Shown one piece after another: positions 16,217 through 25,382 of a stretch of 50,185 nt of DNA (positions are counted from its first letter, which is position 1; each line of letters opens with the position of its first letter). Position numbers and translations under genes: made by a program. The notes beneath the pieces are model-generated. The model worked only from the letters and a program-made list of their open reading frames with translations. It made no database searches and was not told the origin of the DNA. The stretch comes from an uncultured Lachnospiraceae bacterium (GTDB taxonomy: Bacteria; Bacillota; Clostridia; Lachnospirales; Lachnospiraceae): assembly GCA_900544685.1 (NCBI GenBank), contig UQWA01000023.1:1-50185 (forward strand), written 5' to 3'.

Positions 16217-18748
16217 ATGAATGGAAAATTCAGAACGTGGATGAACAGACAGAAATGGTTCAAAGTGTTTTTATGTTGTCTTTTGCTGGTTCTTTTTGCA
16301 CCGGTATATAAAAGTGATGTGGCAGCCATTGTTCCAATTGCCAGTAATAATCTTCAGTCAACTTTAAGAAGAACATCCGATATCGTATCTACAGCAGATG
16401 GATATATGAGAGTTTTTCAGAAAGACAAGATGGTTGGCATTGAATATTATGATGATAATTTTCGGATTAAGAGTCGAAAAACCATTCCACTGGAGTTGGA
16501 ATACTGGGGTGGCTTTTTTAGTGGATCAGACAGTTATTATCTTGTAGAGGGAAAAAGTAATAAGAAAGAAAATGATGCGGCGGAAGTAATTCGGGTTATC
16601 CGCTATAATAAAAGCTGGCAAAAGACAGGAACAGCATCCATTACCGGTAATCCGGAATTGTTTGGCGGAGAAGTACGTTATCCGTTTGATGTAGGTTGTG
16701 TGGAGATGGCAGAGCAGAATGGTAAATTGTATATTGTGACAGGTCATCAGGGATATGTGGATGAATCAGTGGGGCAGGGACACCAGGGATATCTGATGAT
16801 AGAAGTGGATCTGGCATCGATGAAAGGAAAAATTATAGATTGTGATCTCTGGCATTCTTTTGCACAGTATATTAAGTCAGATAATTCATATTTGTATGTG
16901 CTTGAACAAAGTGAAGGATCCAGATATACCAAATTATCCAGATATAATACAGCAACGGATGAAGTGACATCACTGAATGTGTTTTCCTATGGGGGAAGTC
17001 ATACTTCAGCCTGGGCAATTGCGTGCTATGCGAGTGTAGACGGAATGGCGGTGGCAGCCAATAATGTCCTTTGTATCGGAACATCCATAGATCAGACGAA
17101 ATATGATTCAGTTACCAGCGATACACCACACAATATATATCTTACAGTAACGCCGAAAAATAATTTTTCAGAATCAGCAACCACTGTAAAACAGATTACT
17201 GGCTACACTAATGATGGGAAAAGCTTTCTGGGATTAAAACTGACGAAGGTAAATGATAACCGTTTTATGGTATCATGGGAAGAATATGGCAGCAGTCGGA
17301 CAGCAGGGGATAATGATAATCTTTCAGGCAGTGTTTTGCATTATTTGTTTATTGACGGAAATGGAAATATTATCAGTAAAGAAATGACCAAGGCAGCGCC
17401 GGTATCTAACTGTCAGCCAATAGAGAAAAATGGAAAAGTGGTGTATTATGCATCTAATTCCAGCATGGTTGATTTTTATTCTATAGATGCGGAAACGGGA
17501 GCATTTACACAGAAGAATTATCAGCTTGCAGGTGAGAATGCAACCTGGAACTTCAAAAACGGCGTGTTGACGATTTCTGGACAGGGAGCATTATCATTTG
17601 AAAAAAATGACAATATCCGTACACCGATATCTTCGACTAAAGGATGGTATTCAGGCAGCACAGAGACGCCGTGGGATGGCATAGCAAATCGTGTGAAAAC
17701 AATCGTTATACAGTCAGGAATTACCAGTATACCGGAAAATGCTTTTAACTATATGGAAAATCTTAAGGAAGTAAAGATTCAGTCAGGCGTGAACAGCATT
17801 GGAAAACAGGCATTTGCATATTGTAAGTCTCTGTCCAGAATTGAAATACCAGTCAGTGTAAAGAAGATGGAAGATGATATTGTATGGACTGGGTATTACT
17901 GGATAGGTGACAGGTCGCATGTAAATTATGCAACCATTTATGCACCGTATGGTTCTACTGCAATTACTTATGCTAAGAAAAATGGAATCAGTTATGCCAT
18001 GGATTTATCGAAAGCATCGATAAATGGTTTGGAGAAATCTTATACATATACGGGAAAAGCATTGAAGCCGGTACCAACTGTGAAAATAGGAAATATGAAG
18101 CTGAAGCAGAACAGAGATTTCAAAATCAGCTATAAGAATAATAAGAAAACAGGTACTGCAACGGTGACAGTCAGCGGAACCGGAAACTATTATGGAACCT
18201 GTAAAACCACATTTAAGATTGTGAACCAAAAGAAAGATAATGTAAAATCCTTCAGTGATGCATGGAACGTATACACAGTAACAAAAGCGAAATCTACAGT
18301 GGCAGTTAAAAAGAGTAAAATAAAAAATCCAGCTGCCATTCATATTCCTGCTACTGTAAAATATAAAGGAGTAAAATACAAAGTTACATCCATATCAGCG
18401 AATGCATTTAAGAATTGCAAAAAAGTTAAGAAAGTGACAATAGCAGGAAATATTGTCAGCATTGGAACTGGAGCTTTCCAGGGATGCACAGGTATGAAAA
18501 CTTTAAAAATCGGTGCGAAAGTGACAACTATCAGTGCAAAAGCATTTTATGATTGCAGAAGCCTGACATCTGTTACAGTTCAGACTGCAAAGCTGACAGC
18601 AGCAAAGACAGGGAAAAATGCATTTACCAATGCAGGAAAGAACAATTACAAAACACTGAAAGTGAAAGTGCCGAAGAATAAACTTGCTTCATATAAAAAA
18701 ATATTCAAAAGCAGAGGACTTTCTGCAAAGGCGAAAATCATAAAATAG
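16217..18748 (+). CDS. Secreted BspA-like leucine-rich repeat protein
   Basis: This is an 843-aa exported protein. A signal peptide covers about residues 1-34 (basic start, hydrophobic VFLCCLLLVLFAP). Residues 40-440 look like a beta-rich, possibly propeller-like region of unknown family. Then come BspA-type LRR_5 repeats (AFNYMENLKEVKIQSG, SIGKQAFAYCKSLSRIEIP), a small Ig-like domain (about 595-675, with YTYTGKALKPVPTVKIG), and more LRR_5 repeats to the end. There is no LPXTG or membrane anchor. The C-terminus is lysine-rich, so wall binding by charge is possible. An adhesion or host-contact role is only an inference from the family. GGGGAG lies upstream of the ATG. Confidence 0.88.
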   Translation: MNGKFRTWMNRQKWFKVFLCCLLLVLFAPVYKSDVAAIVPIASNNLQSTLRRTSDIVSTADGYMRVFQKDKMVGIEYYDDNFRIKSRKTIPLELEYWGGFFSGSDSYYLVEGKSNKKENDAAEVIRVIRYNKSWQKTGTASITGNPELFGGEVRYPFDVGCVEMAEQNGKLYIVTGHQGYVDESVGQGHQGYLMIEVDLASMKGKIIDCDLWHSFAQYIKSDNSYLYVLEQSEGSRYTKLSRYNTATDEVTSLNVFSYGGSHTSAWAIACYASVDGMAVAANNVLCIGTSIDQTKYDSVTSDTPHNIYLTVTPKNNFSESATTVKQITGYTNDGKSFLGLKLTKVNDNRFMVSWEEYGSSRTAGDNDNLSGSVLHYLFIDGNGNIISKEMTKAAPVSNCQPIEKNGKVVYYASNSSMVDFYSIDAETGAFTQKNYQLAGENATWNFKNGVLTISGQGALSFEKNDNIRTPISSTKGWYSGSTETPWDGIANRVKTIVIQSGITSIPENAFNYMENLKEVKIQSGVNSIGKQAFAYCKSLSRIEIPVSVKKMEDDIVWTGYYWIGDRSHVNYATIYAPYGSTAITYAKKNGISYAMDLSKASINGLEKSYTYTGKALKPVPTVKIGNMKLKQNRDFKISYKNNKKTGTATVTVSGTGNYYGTCKTTFKIVNQKKDNVKSFSDAWNVYTVTKAKSTVAVKKSKIKNPAAIHIPATVKYKGVKYKVTSISANAFKNCKKVKKVTIAGNIVSIGTGAFQGCTGMKTLKIGAKVTTISAKAFYDCRSLTSVTVQTAKLTAAKTGKNAFTNAGKNNYKTLKVKVPKNKLASYKKIFKSRGLSAKAKIIK

Positions 18749-18762
18749 AAAACAGGTATAGA

Positions 18763-18806
18763 AAAAGCTGCTCAGTCCCAGAATCAGGGTTGAACAGCTT
18801 TTCTTT
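18763..18806. terminator. Bidirectional terminator
   Basis: AAAAGCTG (18763-18770) pairs with CAGCTTTT (18795-18802), with T-runs on the plus strand and A-runs that serve the minus strand. It separates the LRR gene from the convergent exporter operon. Confidence 0.8.
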
Positions 18807-18815
18807 TAAGTTGGT

Positions 18816-20774
18816 TTATTCCAGTTCAAAAGCACCGGTATATAACTGATAATACTTGCCCTTCTGTGCAATCAATTCATCGTGGGTACCACGTTCAATA
18901 ATGTGCCCCTGTTCCAGAACCATGATGGCATCTGCATTACGGACTGTAGACAGACGGTGGGCGATAACGAATACGGTACGTCCTTTCATCAGGGCGTCCA
19001 TGCCCTTCTGGACAATGGCTTCGGTACGGGTATCGATACTGGAAGTGGCTTCATCCAGGATCATAACCGGCGGATTGGAGATGGCAGCTCTTGCAATGGA
19101 GAGTAACTGTCTCTGTCCCTGGGAAAGGGAAGATCCGGTTCCGTCGATCTCTGTATCGTAACCATTTGGAAGCATTTCAATGAAATCATGGGCGTTGGCA
19201 ATCTTTGCTGCTTCGATGACTTCTTCATCTGTAGCATCCAGTTTTCCGTAACGGATATTCTCACGGATTGTTCCGGTGAACAGGTTGGTATCCTGAAGAA
19301 CGATACCCAGTGAGTGGCGCAGATCTGCTTTTTTGATCTTATTGATATTGATATCATCGTAGCGGATCTTGCCGTCAGCCAGATCATAAAAACGGTTGAT
19401 CAGGTTGGTAATCGTAGTCTTTCCTGCACCGGTAGCACCGACGAAAGCAATCTTTTGACCTGGTTTTGCATACAGGGAAATATCGTGAAGCACGATTTTA
19501 TCTGGATTGTATCCAAAGTCTACATCATAAAAACGGACATCACCTTCCATTTTCTTATAAGTCAGAGTGCCGTCACCATGGCGGTGTTTCCAGGCCCAGG
19601 TACCGGTACGCTCCTTACATTCTGTCAGAGTGCCGTCAGAAGCTTCTTTTGCACGAACCAGTTCTACATAACCAGCATCGACTTCCGGTTCTTCATCCAT
19701 TAACTGGAAGATACGTCCCGCACCTGCCAGTGCCATAACGATGGCATTTAACTGCTGAGAGATCTGACCAATCGGGTTAGTGAAGGACTTGCTCAGCTGC
19801 AGGAAACTGGCAATCACACCGATGGTGATGTTGCCGATATGATTGTAAGCCAGTACACCGCCTATGATAGCCAGAACTACATATTGAAGATTTCCAAGAT
19901 TATTCATCATAGGCATCAGAATATTGGCAAAACGGTTGGCGTTGGTGGCGTTGCTGCAAAGTTCGTCATTTAACCGGTCAAAAGCTTCTTCAGCTCTTTC
20001 TTCGTAATTAAATACTTTTACGACCTTCTGACCGTTAATCATCTCTTCAATATAACCGTTGGTGGCACCCAGGGATTCCTGCTGTTTCATAAAGTAGCGT
20101 CCACTGTTTCCTGCAACTTTTCCGGTTACTTTCAGCATAAAGAATACAGAAAAAGCGACCACGATGGATAAATAAATACTGGTAGTCAGCATAGCTGCCG
20201 CTACAGAGATAATGGTAACAGCAGAAGAGAGCATCTGTGTTAAACTCTGAGAAAGCATCTGCCGCAATGTATCAGTATCGTTTGTATACCGGCTCATGAT
20301 ATCGCCAAAGGAGTGGGTATCAAAATACTTGATTGGAAGAGACTGCATATGGGTAAACAGCTCGTCACGGATATCACGCAGAACACCCTGGGAGATATTT
20401 GCCATGACTCTGGAGTAAACCAGTGTTGCCAGGGCACCTGCCAGATAAATACATCCCATACGAACCAGTGTATGGAACAATGGCCCAAAGTCTGGATTTG
20501 CGGACTGCAGAAGAGGAGTGATATAACTGTCAATCAGGGTCCGCAGGAACAGGGATGCGATGACACCGGTAATGGAACTTGCCAGAATGCAGACCAGAAC
20601 CAGCAGCATCTGGAATTTATAATCCTTCCAGATATATCCCATCAGACGCTTTAACGGAATCATGGGATTCTGTTCTTTCATCATTTTTTTACGTTGCTCT
20701 TTGGACATGCCTCGTGCCATATTTTTCATTTCATTGTTTGATTTTCTCTGGGTTGGTTTGTTTTCGTTACTCAT
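18816..20774 (-). CDS. Heterodimeric ABC exporter, catalytic subunit
   Basis: This is a 652-aa half transporter with six membrane helices fused to an ATPase. The ATPase is complete: Walker A GATGAGKTT, signature LSQGQRQLLSIARA, Walker B VMILDEATSSID and H-loop VIAHRLSTV. An insertion of about 55 residues between the membrane and ATPase domains (DAGYVELVRAKEASDGTL and following) is common in this clostridial subfamily. The charged N-terminus of about 45 residues precedes the first helix. It starts inside the end of the partner gene (8-nt overlap) and is last in the operon MarR-exporter A-exporter B. It probably expels a drug or other amphipathic compound. Confidence 0.93.
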   Translation of the reverse strand: MSNENKPTQRKSNNEMKNMARGMSKEQRKKMMKEQNPMIPLKRLMGYIWKDYKFQMLLVLVCILASSITGVIASLFLRTLIDSYITPLLQSANPDFGPLFHTLVRMGCIYLAGALATLVYSRVMANISQGVLRDIRDELFTHMQSLPIKYFDTHSFGDIMSRYTNDTDTLRQMLSQSLTQMLSSAVTIISVAAAMLTTSIYLSIVVAFSVFFMLKVTGKVAGNSGRYFMKQQESLGATNGYIEEMINGQKVVKVFNYEERAEEAFDRLNDELCSNATNANRFANILMPMMNNLGNLQYVVLAIIGGVLAYNHIGNITIGVIASFLQLSKSFTNPIGQISQQLNAIVMALAGAGRIFQLMDEEPEVDAGYVELVRAKEASDGTLTECKERTGTWAWKHRHGDGTLTYKKMEGDVRFYDVDFGYNPDKIVLHDISLYAKPGQKIAFVGATGAGKTTITNLINRFYDLADGKIRYDDININKIKKADLRHSLGIVLQDTNLFTGTIRENIRYGKLDATDEEVIEAAKIANAHDFIEMLPNGYDTEIDGTGSSLSQGQRQLLSIARAAISNPPVMILDEATSSIDTRTEAIVQKGMDALMKGRTVFVIAHRLSTVRNADAIMVLEQGHIIERGTHDELIAQKGKYYQLYTGAFELE

Positions 20775-22500
20775 TGTCAGCAGCCCCCTTTACCTGAGAA
20801 TTATAAACTTCCTGATAGATTTTGCTGGAAACCAGAAGTTCTTCATGAGTACCCACATCAGCAATACATCCGTTATCCATAACAATGATGCGGTCAGCAT
20901 TCTGAACAGAAGAAATACGCTGTGCGATAATCAGCTTGGTGGTATCCGGGATTTCATCAATGAATGCCTTCTGGATCATGGCATCCGTCTTAGTATCAAC
21001 AGCAGAAGTACTGTCATCCAGAATCAATATGGCGGGTTTTTTCAGAAGCGCTCTTGCAATACAGATACGCTGCTTCTGACCACCGGATACGTTAGATCCG
21101 CCCTGTTCAATATAGGTATCATATTTATCCGGGAAGGTCTGGATAAAATCATCTGCCTGAGAAAGCTGGCATGCATGAACCAGTTCTTCATCGGTTGCAT
21201 TTTTATTTCCCCAGCGCAGGTTCTCTTTGATGGTACCGGAAAACAGCACGTTTTTCTGAAGTACCATAGAAACGGCGTCACGAAGCACTTCCATATCATA
21301 ATCACGGACATCCACGCCGCCGACCTTCAGGGTTCCGCTGGTGATATCATAGAGTCTCGGGATTAACTGAACCAGAGAACTCTTTGCACTTCCGGTACCG
21401 CCGATGATGCCGATGGTTTCACCGGACTTGATATGCAGATCAATATCTTTCAGACAGAGCTTGTCAGGATTCTGGCTGTAGCTGAAGGATACGTGATCGA
21501 AATCAATGGAACCGTCAGAAACTTTGGTAACCGGGTTCTGTGGGTTGGAAATATCCGGGACCTCAATCAGCACTTCGTTAATACGTTCTACAGAAGCCTT
21601 GGACATGATGGTCATCACAAAAATCATGGACAGCATCATCAGGTTCATGAGAATCTGCATAGTATAGGTAAACATAGATGTCAGTTCGCCGGTGGTCATA
21701 GAACCGCTTACAATCTGATTGGCACCAAACCAGGAAATCAGAATCATACAGGCATAAACGCAGGTCTGCATGATTGGTCCGTTAAAAGCAATCATTTTTT
21801 CGGCTTTTGTAAAATCTCTGTAGATACTGGAAGAGATTGTTTTGAATTTTTCTTCTTCAAAATCTTCTCGGACGAAGGATTTTACCACACGGATACCGTG
21901 AACATTTTCCTGTACGACATTGTTCAGCTTATCATAAGTCTTGAATACACGGACAAAGATCGGATGTACATGAGTCATGATAAAAGCAAGAGCAACCCCA
22001 AGAATTGGGATAACCCACAGATAAATCGTGGCAAGTTCCCGGTTGACTTTGAAAGCCATAATAAAAGCGGAAACCAGCATAATCGGAGAACGTACTGCCA
22101 CACGGATAATCATCTGATAGGCATTCTGTACATTGGTAATATCAGTGGTCATTCGGGTAACAAGACTGGATGTAGAAAAATGGTCGATGTTCAGGAAAGA
22201 AAAATCCTGTACCTTATAATACATCCGTTTACGTAAGTTTTTGGCAAACCCGGCACTGGCAACTGCTGCAAAGTGACCGGACAGAATTCCAAAACCAAGA
22301 GCTGCCATGGCGAGAACGACAAGAAGAACACCGTATTTGAGGATCTCTGTCATATCGCCGGTATTGATTCCCTTATCGATCAGTTCAGCCATGAAAAAAG
22401 GAATCAGCACTTCAAAAAGAACTTCGATGGCTACGGTAACTGGCGCCAGAAGGGAATCTTTTTTATATTCGCCCACTGACTTTAATACATTTTTTAACAT
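20767..22500 (-). CDS. Heterodimeric ABC exporter, degenerate-site subunit
   Basis: This is a 577-aa half transporter. Its ATPase has the changes typical of the non-catalytic partner in BmrCD/TM287-like heterodimers: Walker B is ILILDDSTSAVD (catalytic Glu replaced by Asp), the H-loop His is Gln in IIAQRISSV, and Walker A reads GGTGSAKSS. The signature SGGQKQR is intact and would complete the catalytic site of the partner at 18816-20774. I start at 22500 (MLKNVLKSVGEYKK) because AAAGGA lies upstream; longer readings run into the MarR gene. It starts 4 nt after the MarR stop, so all three genes are co-transcribed. Confidence 0.92.
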   Translation of the reverse strand: MLKNVLKSVGEYKKDSLLAPVTVAIEVLFEVLIPFFMAELIDKGINTGDMTEILKYGVLLVVLAMAALGFGILSGHFAAVASAGFAKNLRKRMYYKVQDFSFLNIDHFSTSSLVTRMTTDITNVQNAYQMIIRVAVRSPIMLVSAFIMAFKVNRELATIYLWVIPILGVALAFIMTHVHPIFVRVFKTYDKLNNVVQENVHGIRVVKSFVREDFEEEKFKTISSSIYRDFTKAEKMIAFNGPIMQTCVYACMILISWFGANQIVSGSMTTGELTSMFTYTMQILMNLMMLSMIFVMTIMSKASVERINEVLIEVPDISNPQNPVTKVSDGSIDFDHVSFSYSQNPDKLCLKDIDLHIKSGETIGIIGGTGSAKSSLVQLIPRLYDITSGTLKVGGVDVRDYDMEVLRDAVSMVLQKNVLFSGTIKENLRWGNKNATDEELVHACQLSQADDFIQTFPDKYDTYIEQGGSNVSGGQKQRICIARALLKKPAILILDDSTSAVDTKTDAMIQKAFIDEIPDTTKLIIAQRISSVQNADRIIVMDNGCIADVGTHEELLVSSKIYQEVYNSQVKGAADNE

Positions 22501-22504
22501 AGAG

Positions 22505-22987
22505 TCACATCCTTTCCTGATGAGTAGTATTTGAGCATGATGTGCATTTCGGGTCAGGTACCTGGTCAATCAGACGTTTTAACAGCGTGAGAAGCTGCTG
22601 CTGTTCTTCCTCTGTATACAGAGATGCAAGGGAAGCTTCAAAGTTGTCCAGACGCTGCTGGATACTGTCACTGGTTTCCTGCCCTTTTTCAGTCAGAACA
22701 AGGCGCTTCAGCCTCGCATCTTCTTTCACAGGATCCCGTGTCAGATAGCCATTCTGCTCCATAGAAGAGATCAGACTGTTGGCGGAAGAACGACGCATAC
22801 CAAAATGGTGCTCAATATCCTTCTGGTAATAGGGATGGTTTGCCTGATCTGCACGGGAGATTTCACCGAGAATGCAGGCCTGTGTGCCGGTCAGATGGTC
22901 ATACTCATAGAAGATGGAATCCAGATGACGGCGGATATGCTTGGATGCGGCATTGACGTAGACACCGATATGTTCTGGCATTGGCAT
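22505..22987 (-). CDS. MarR-family transcriptional regulator
   Basis: This is a 160-aa winged-helix repressor. The DNA-binding part is visible in QKDIEHHFGMRRSSANSLIS followed by the wing RDPVKEDARLKRLVLTEKG. Helices at both ends would form the dimer interface. GAGGTGA lies upstream of the ATG at 22987. The gene leads an operon with the two ABC exporter genes, the usual arrangement for a self-regulated, substrate-induced efflux pump. A repeat of TTGTTAGAAA in the leader (23005-23029) is a good operator candidate. Cysteines near the C-terminus (PKCTSCSN) could respond to redox or metal, which is speculative. Confidence 0.92.
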   Translation of the reverse strand: MPMPEHIGVYVNAASKHIRRHLDSIFYEYDHLTGTQACILGEISRADQANHPYYQKDIEHHFGMRRSSANSLISSMEQNGYLTRDPVKEDARLKRLVLTEKGQETSDSIQQRLDNFEASLASLYTEEEQQQLLTLLKRLIDQVPDPKCTSCSNTTHQERM

Positions 22988-23004
22988 AGAATCACCTCAT
23001 TTCT

Positions 23005-23029
23005 TTGTTAGAAATCTAATTGTTAGAAA
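23005..23029. promoter_or_regulatory. Probable MarR operator
   Basis: Two direct copies of TTGTTAGAAA (23005-23014 and 23020-23029) lie 15 nt apart, and the palindrome TTAGAAATCTAA (23008-23019) spans the first copy and the spacer. It sits just downstream of the minus-strand -10, where bound repressor would block the MarR-exporter operon. Confidence 0.6.
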
Positions 23030-23038
23030 GCGAACATT

Positions 23039-23089
23039 ATAATAACTCAGGAAAAAATAATTGTCAAGAGAAAAAATTATGTTTATACT
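23039..23089. promoter_or_regulatory. Divergent promoters sharing one -35 region
   Basis: On the minus strand, TTGACA (23062-23067) with a 17-nt spacer and TATTAT (23039-23044) drives the MarR operon. On the plus strand, TTGTCA (23061-23066) with a 17-nt spacer and TATACT (23084-23089) drives queH. The two -35 hexamers occupy the same bases. Confidence 0.7.
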
Positions 23090-23166
23090 GGAGTGAACAG
23101 TAGCGTAAAATTGTATCTAAAAAGAAAGAGATCTGTGAAGACATGTAACAGATCGGCAGAAAGACT

Positions 23167-23793
23167 ATGAATAAAAGAAATTATCAGAAAGAACTGGATC
23201 AGGTAATTGATAAGGAACAGAGTGAAGAATGGGTTCCGACCCTGCTGCTTCACAGCTGCTGCGCACCATGCAGCAGCTACGTACTGGAATATCTGTCGCA
23301 GTATTTTTCCATTACGGTTTTTTACTATAATCCCAATATCTATCCGGAAGAAGAATATTATAAACGGGTAAAGGAACAGCAGCACTTCATTGAGCGGCTG
23401 CCTGTGAAACATCCCATATCTTTTATAGAAGGGGAATTTGATCCGAAGGAATATTATGAGGCAGTAAAGGGTCTGGAAAAGGAACCGGAAGGCGGAGCCA
23501 GGTGCAGGGTGTGTTTTGCACTCCGTCTTGGAAGAGCTGCACAGGAAGCTAAACGCATCGGGGCAGATTATCTGACCACCACACTGACCATTAGCCCACT
23601 GAAAAATGCGCAGGTTTTAAATGAGGTAGGAGAACAGATAGCGGAAGAACAGGGGGTAACCTGGCTGCCGTCAGACTTTAAAAAGCGTAACGGTTATAAA
23701 CGATCCGTGGAACTGTCTGAAGAATACGGCATGTACCGCCAGAATTACTGTGGATGCATATTCTCCAAAAGAGAGCGAGAGGAAAAACAGTGA
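23167..23793 (+). CDS. queH: Epoxyqueuosine reductase QueH
   Basis: This is a 208-aa QueH (former DUF208) that catalyses the last step of queuosine synthesis, reducing epoxyqueuosine in tRNA. The family-defining cysteines are C31, C32 and C35 in LLHSCCAPCSSYVL, with further cysteines in ARCRVCFALR and NYCGCIFSK. They bind an iron-sulfur cluster and a second metal. QueH is unrelated to the cobalamin-dependent QueG and is typical of anaerobic Firmicutes. The ATG lacks a strong ribosome binding site, and a GATCTGT/ACAGATC hairpin (23130-23154) lies just upstream. No preQ1 riboswitch is seen. Confidence 0.95.
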   Translation: MNKRNYQKELDQVIDKEQSEEWVPTLLLHSCCAPCSSYVLEYLSQYFSITVFYYNPNIYPEEEYYKRVKEQQHFIERLPVKHPISFIEGEFDPKEYYEAVKGLEKEPEGGARCRVCFALRLGRAAQEAKRIGADYLTTTLTISPLKNAQVLNEVGEQIAEEQGVTWLPSDFKKRNGYKRSVELSEEYGMYRQNYCGCIFSKREREEKQ

Positions 23794-23809
23794 TTTTCTC
23801 CACTCTGTC

Positions 23810-23838
23810 TTGATACCGAAAAAAAAGTATGATATTCT
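23810..23838 (+). promoter_or_regulatory. Possible argH promoter
   Basis: TTGATA (23810-23815), a 17-nt spacer, TATTCT (23833-23838), about 100 nt before the argH start and just after the queH stop. Confidence 0.45.
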
Positions 23839-23935
23839 GGTATACAAAGGTCAAAAGTGCAGGGGTCGTTCCTGCTTGCAGGATAAGAGAACTGGAGTGT
23901 TGACCCGTACATATATGAGAAAGAGAGTAACGAAT

Positions 23936-25330
23936 ATGGCACAACTTTGGGGCGGACGATTTACAAAAGAGACAGACAAGCTGGTATATAACTTTAATGC
24001 ATCCATCTCTTTTGACCGCAAGTTTTATCGTCAGGATATAGAAGGAAGCAAGGCACATGTGAAGATGCTGGCAAAACAGGGCATCCTGACTGAAGAAGAA
24101 AAAGAACAGATTCTGCAGGGTCTGGAGTCCATTTTAAGAGATGTGGAGAATGGAACACTGCAGATTACAGAAGAATATGAAGATATCCACAGCTTTGTGG
24201 AGGCCAATCTGATTGACCGGATCGGAGATGCAGGCAAGAAGCTACATACCGGGCGAAGCAGAAATGATCAGGTGGCACTGGATATGAAGCTGTATACCAG
24301 AGATGAGATCATAGAGATTGATGGACTTGTGAAAAAGCTTCTGGATACCCTCCTTGGCATGATGAAGGAACATACCGGAACTTACATGCCGGGATTTACC
24401 CATCTGCAGAAGGCACAGCCGATTACACTGGCTCACCATCTTGGCGCTTACTTTGAGATGTTCAAGAGAGACCGCCAGAGACTGGCTGATATCTATAAAC
24501 GTATGAACTTCTGTCCACTGGGAAGCGGGGCATTGGCTGGAACCACCTACCCGCTGGATCGCGAATACACAGCAGAACTGTTACATTTTGAAGGACCAAC
24601 TTTGAACAGTATGGATTCTGTAGCAGACAGAGACTACGTCATTGAACTGTTATCTGCCCTGTCTACGATTATGATGCATCTGAGTCGTTTCTGTGAAGAG
24701 ATCATCATCTGGAATACCAATGAATACCGATTTGTAGAAATTGATGATGCCTACAGTACAGGAAGCAGTATCATGCCACAGAAGAAGAATCCGGATATCG
24801 CAGAGTTGGTTCGCGGTAAGACAGGACGTGTCTATGGAGCGTTGATTTCCATGATGACCACCATGAAGGGACTGCCACTGGCATATAATAAAGATATGCA
24901 GGAAGATAAGGAACTGACCTTTGATGCCATGGATACCACCAAGGGATGTCTGGCACTGTTTACCGGTATGATTTCTACCATGAAGTTCCGCAAAGATGTG
25001 ATGGAGAGCAGCGCAAAGAACGGATTTACCAATGCGACTGATGCAGCAGATTATCTGGTAAATCACGGTGTACCATTCCGTGATGCCCATGGTATTGTGG
25101 GACGTCTGGTATTATACTGCATAGATAAGAATATTTCACTGGACAATATGTCACTGGAAGAATACAAGGCAATCAGTCCGGTGTTTGAAGAAGATATTTA
25201 CGAAGCAATCAGCATGAAGACCTGTGTGGAGAAGCGCCAGACCATCGGCGCACCTTCTGAGGATGCCATGAATAAGGTGATTGCAGTGAATGAAGTATAT
25301 CTGACAGAGCATCCGGCAATGCAGAAGTAA
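23936..25330 (+). CDS. argH: Argininosuccinate lyase
   Basis: This is a 464-aa cytoplasmic enzyme of the fumarase/aspartase superfamily that splits argininosuccinate into arginine and fumarate, the last step of arginine synthesis. The standard N-terminus MAQLWGGRFTKETD, the HTGRSRNDQVALD segment, THLQKAQPITLAHH (catalytic region) and the signature GSSIMPQKKNPD are all present. I start at 23936 because the family begins here; the longer frame reaches back into queH. An ATG seven codons earlier (23915) is also possible. The ribosome binding site is weak. asd follows after 52 nt without a terminator, so the two may share a transcript. argG is not in this window. Confidence 0.97.
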   Translation: MAQLWGGRFTKETDKLVYNFNASISFDRKFYRQDIEGSKAHVKMLAKQGILTEEEKEQILQGLESILRDVENGTLQITEEYEDIHSFVEANLIDRIGDAGKKLHTGRSRNDQVALDMKLYTRDEIIEIDGLVKKLLDTLLGMMKEHTGTYMPGFTHLQKAQPITLAHHLGAYFEMFKRDRQRLADIYKRMNFCPLGSGALAGTTYPLDREYTAELLHFEGPTLNSMDSVADRDYVIELLSALSTIMMHLSRFCEEIIIWNTNEYRFVEIDDAYSTGSSIMPQKKNPDIAELVRGKTGRVYGALISMMTTMKGLPLAYNKDMQEDKELTFDAMDTTKGCLALFTGMISTMKFRKDVMESSAKNGFTNATDAADYLVNHGVPFRDAHGIVGRLVLYCIDKNISLDNMSLEEYKAISPVFEEDIYEAISMKTCVEKRQTIGAPSEDAMNKVIAVNEVYLTEHPAMQK

Positions 25331-25382
25331 GTGGTAACTATGATATTATCAGATATCAGGAGATACAGGAGAGGAGAACATT

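Noticed and set aside
21433..22236. Long plus-strand ORF (267 codons) opposite the ABC exporter gene
   Set aside because: Its protein has no family features and it lies antisense to a certain gene; it is a shadow ORF.
20767..22500. Asp and Gln in place of the catalytic Glu and His of the exporter ATPase
   Set aside because: This is the normal degenerate site of heterodimeric ABC exporters; the partner subunit is complete.
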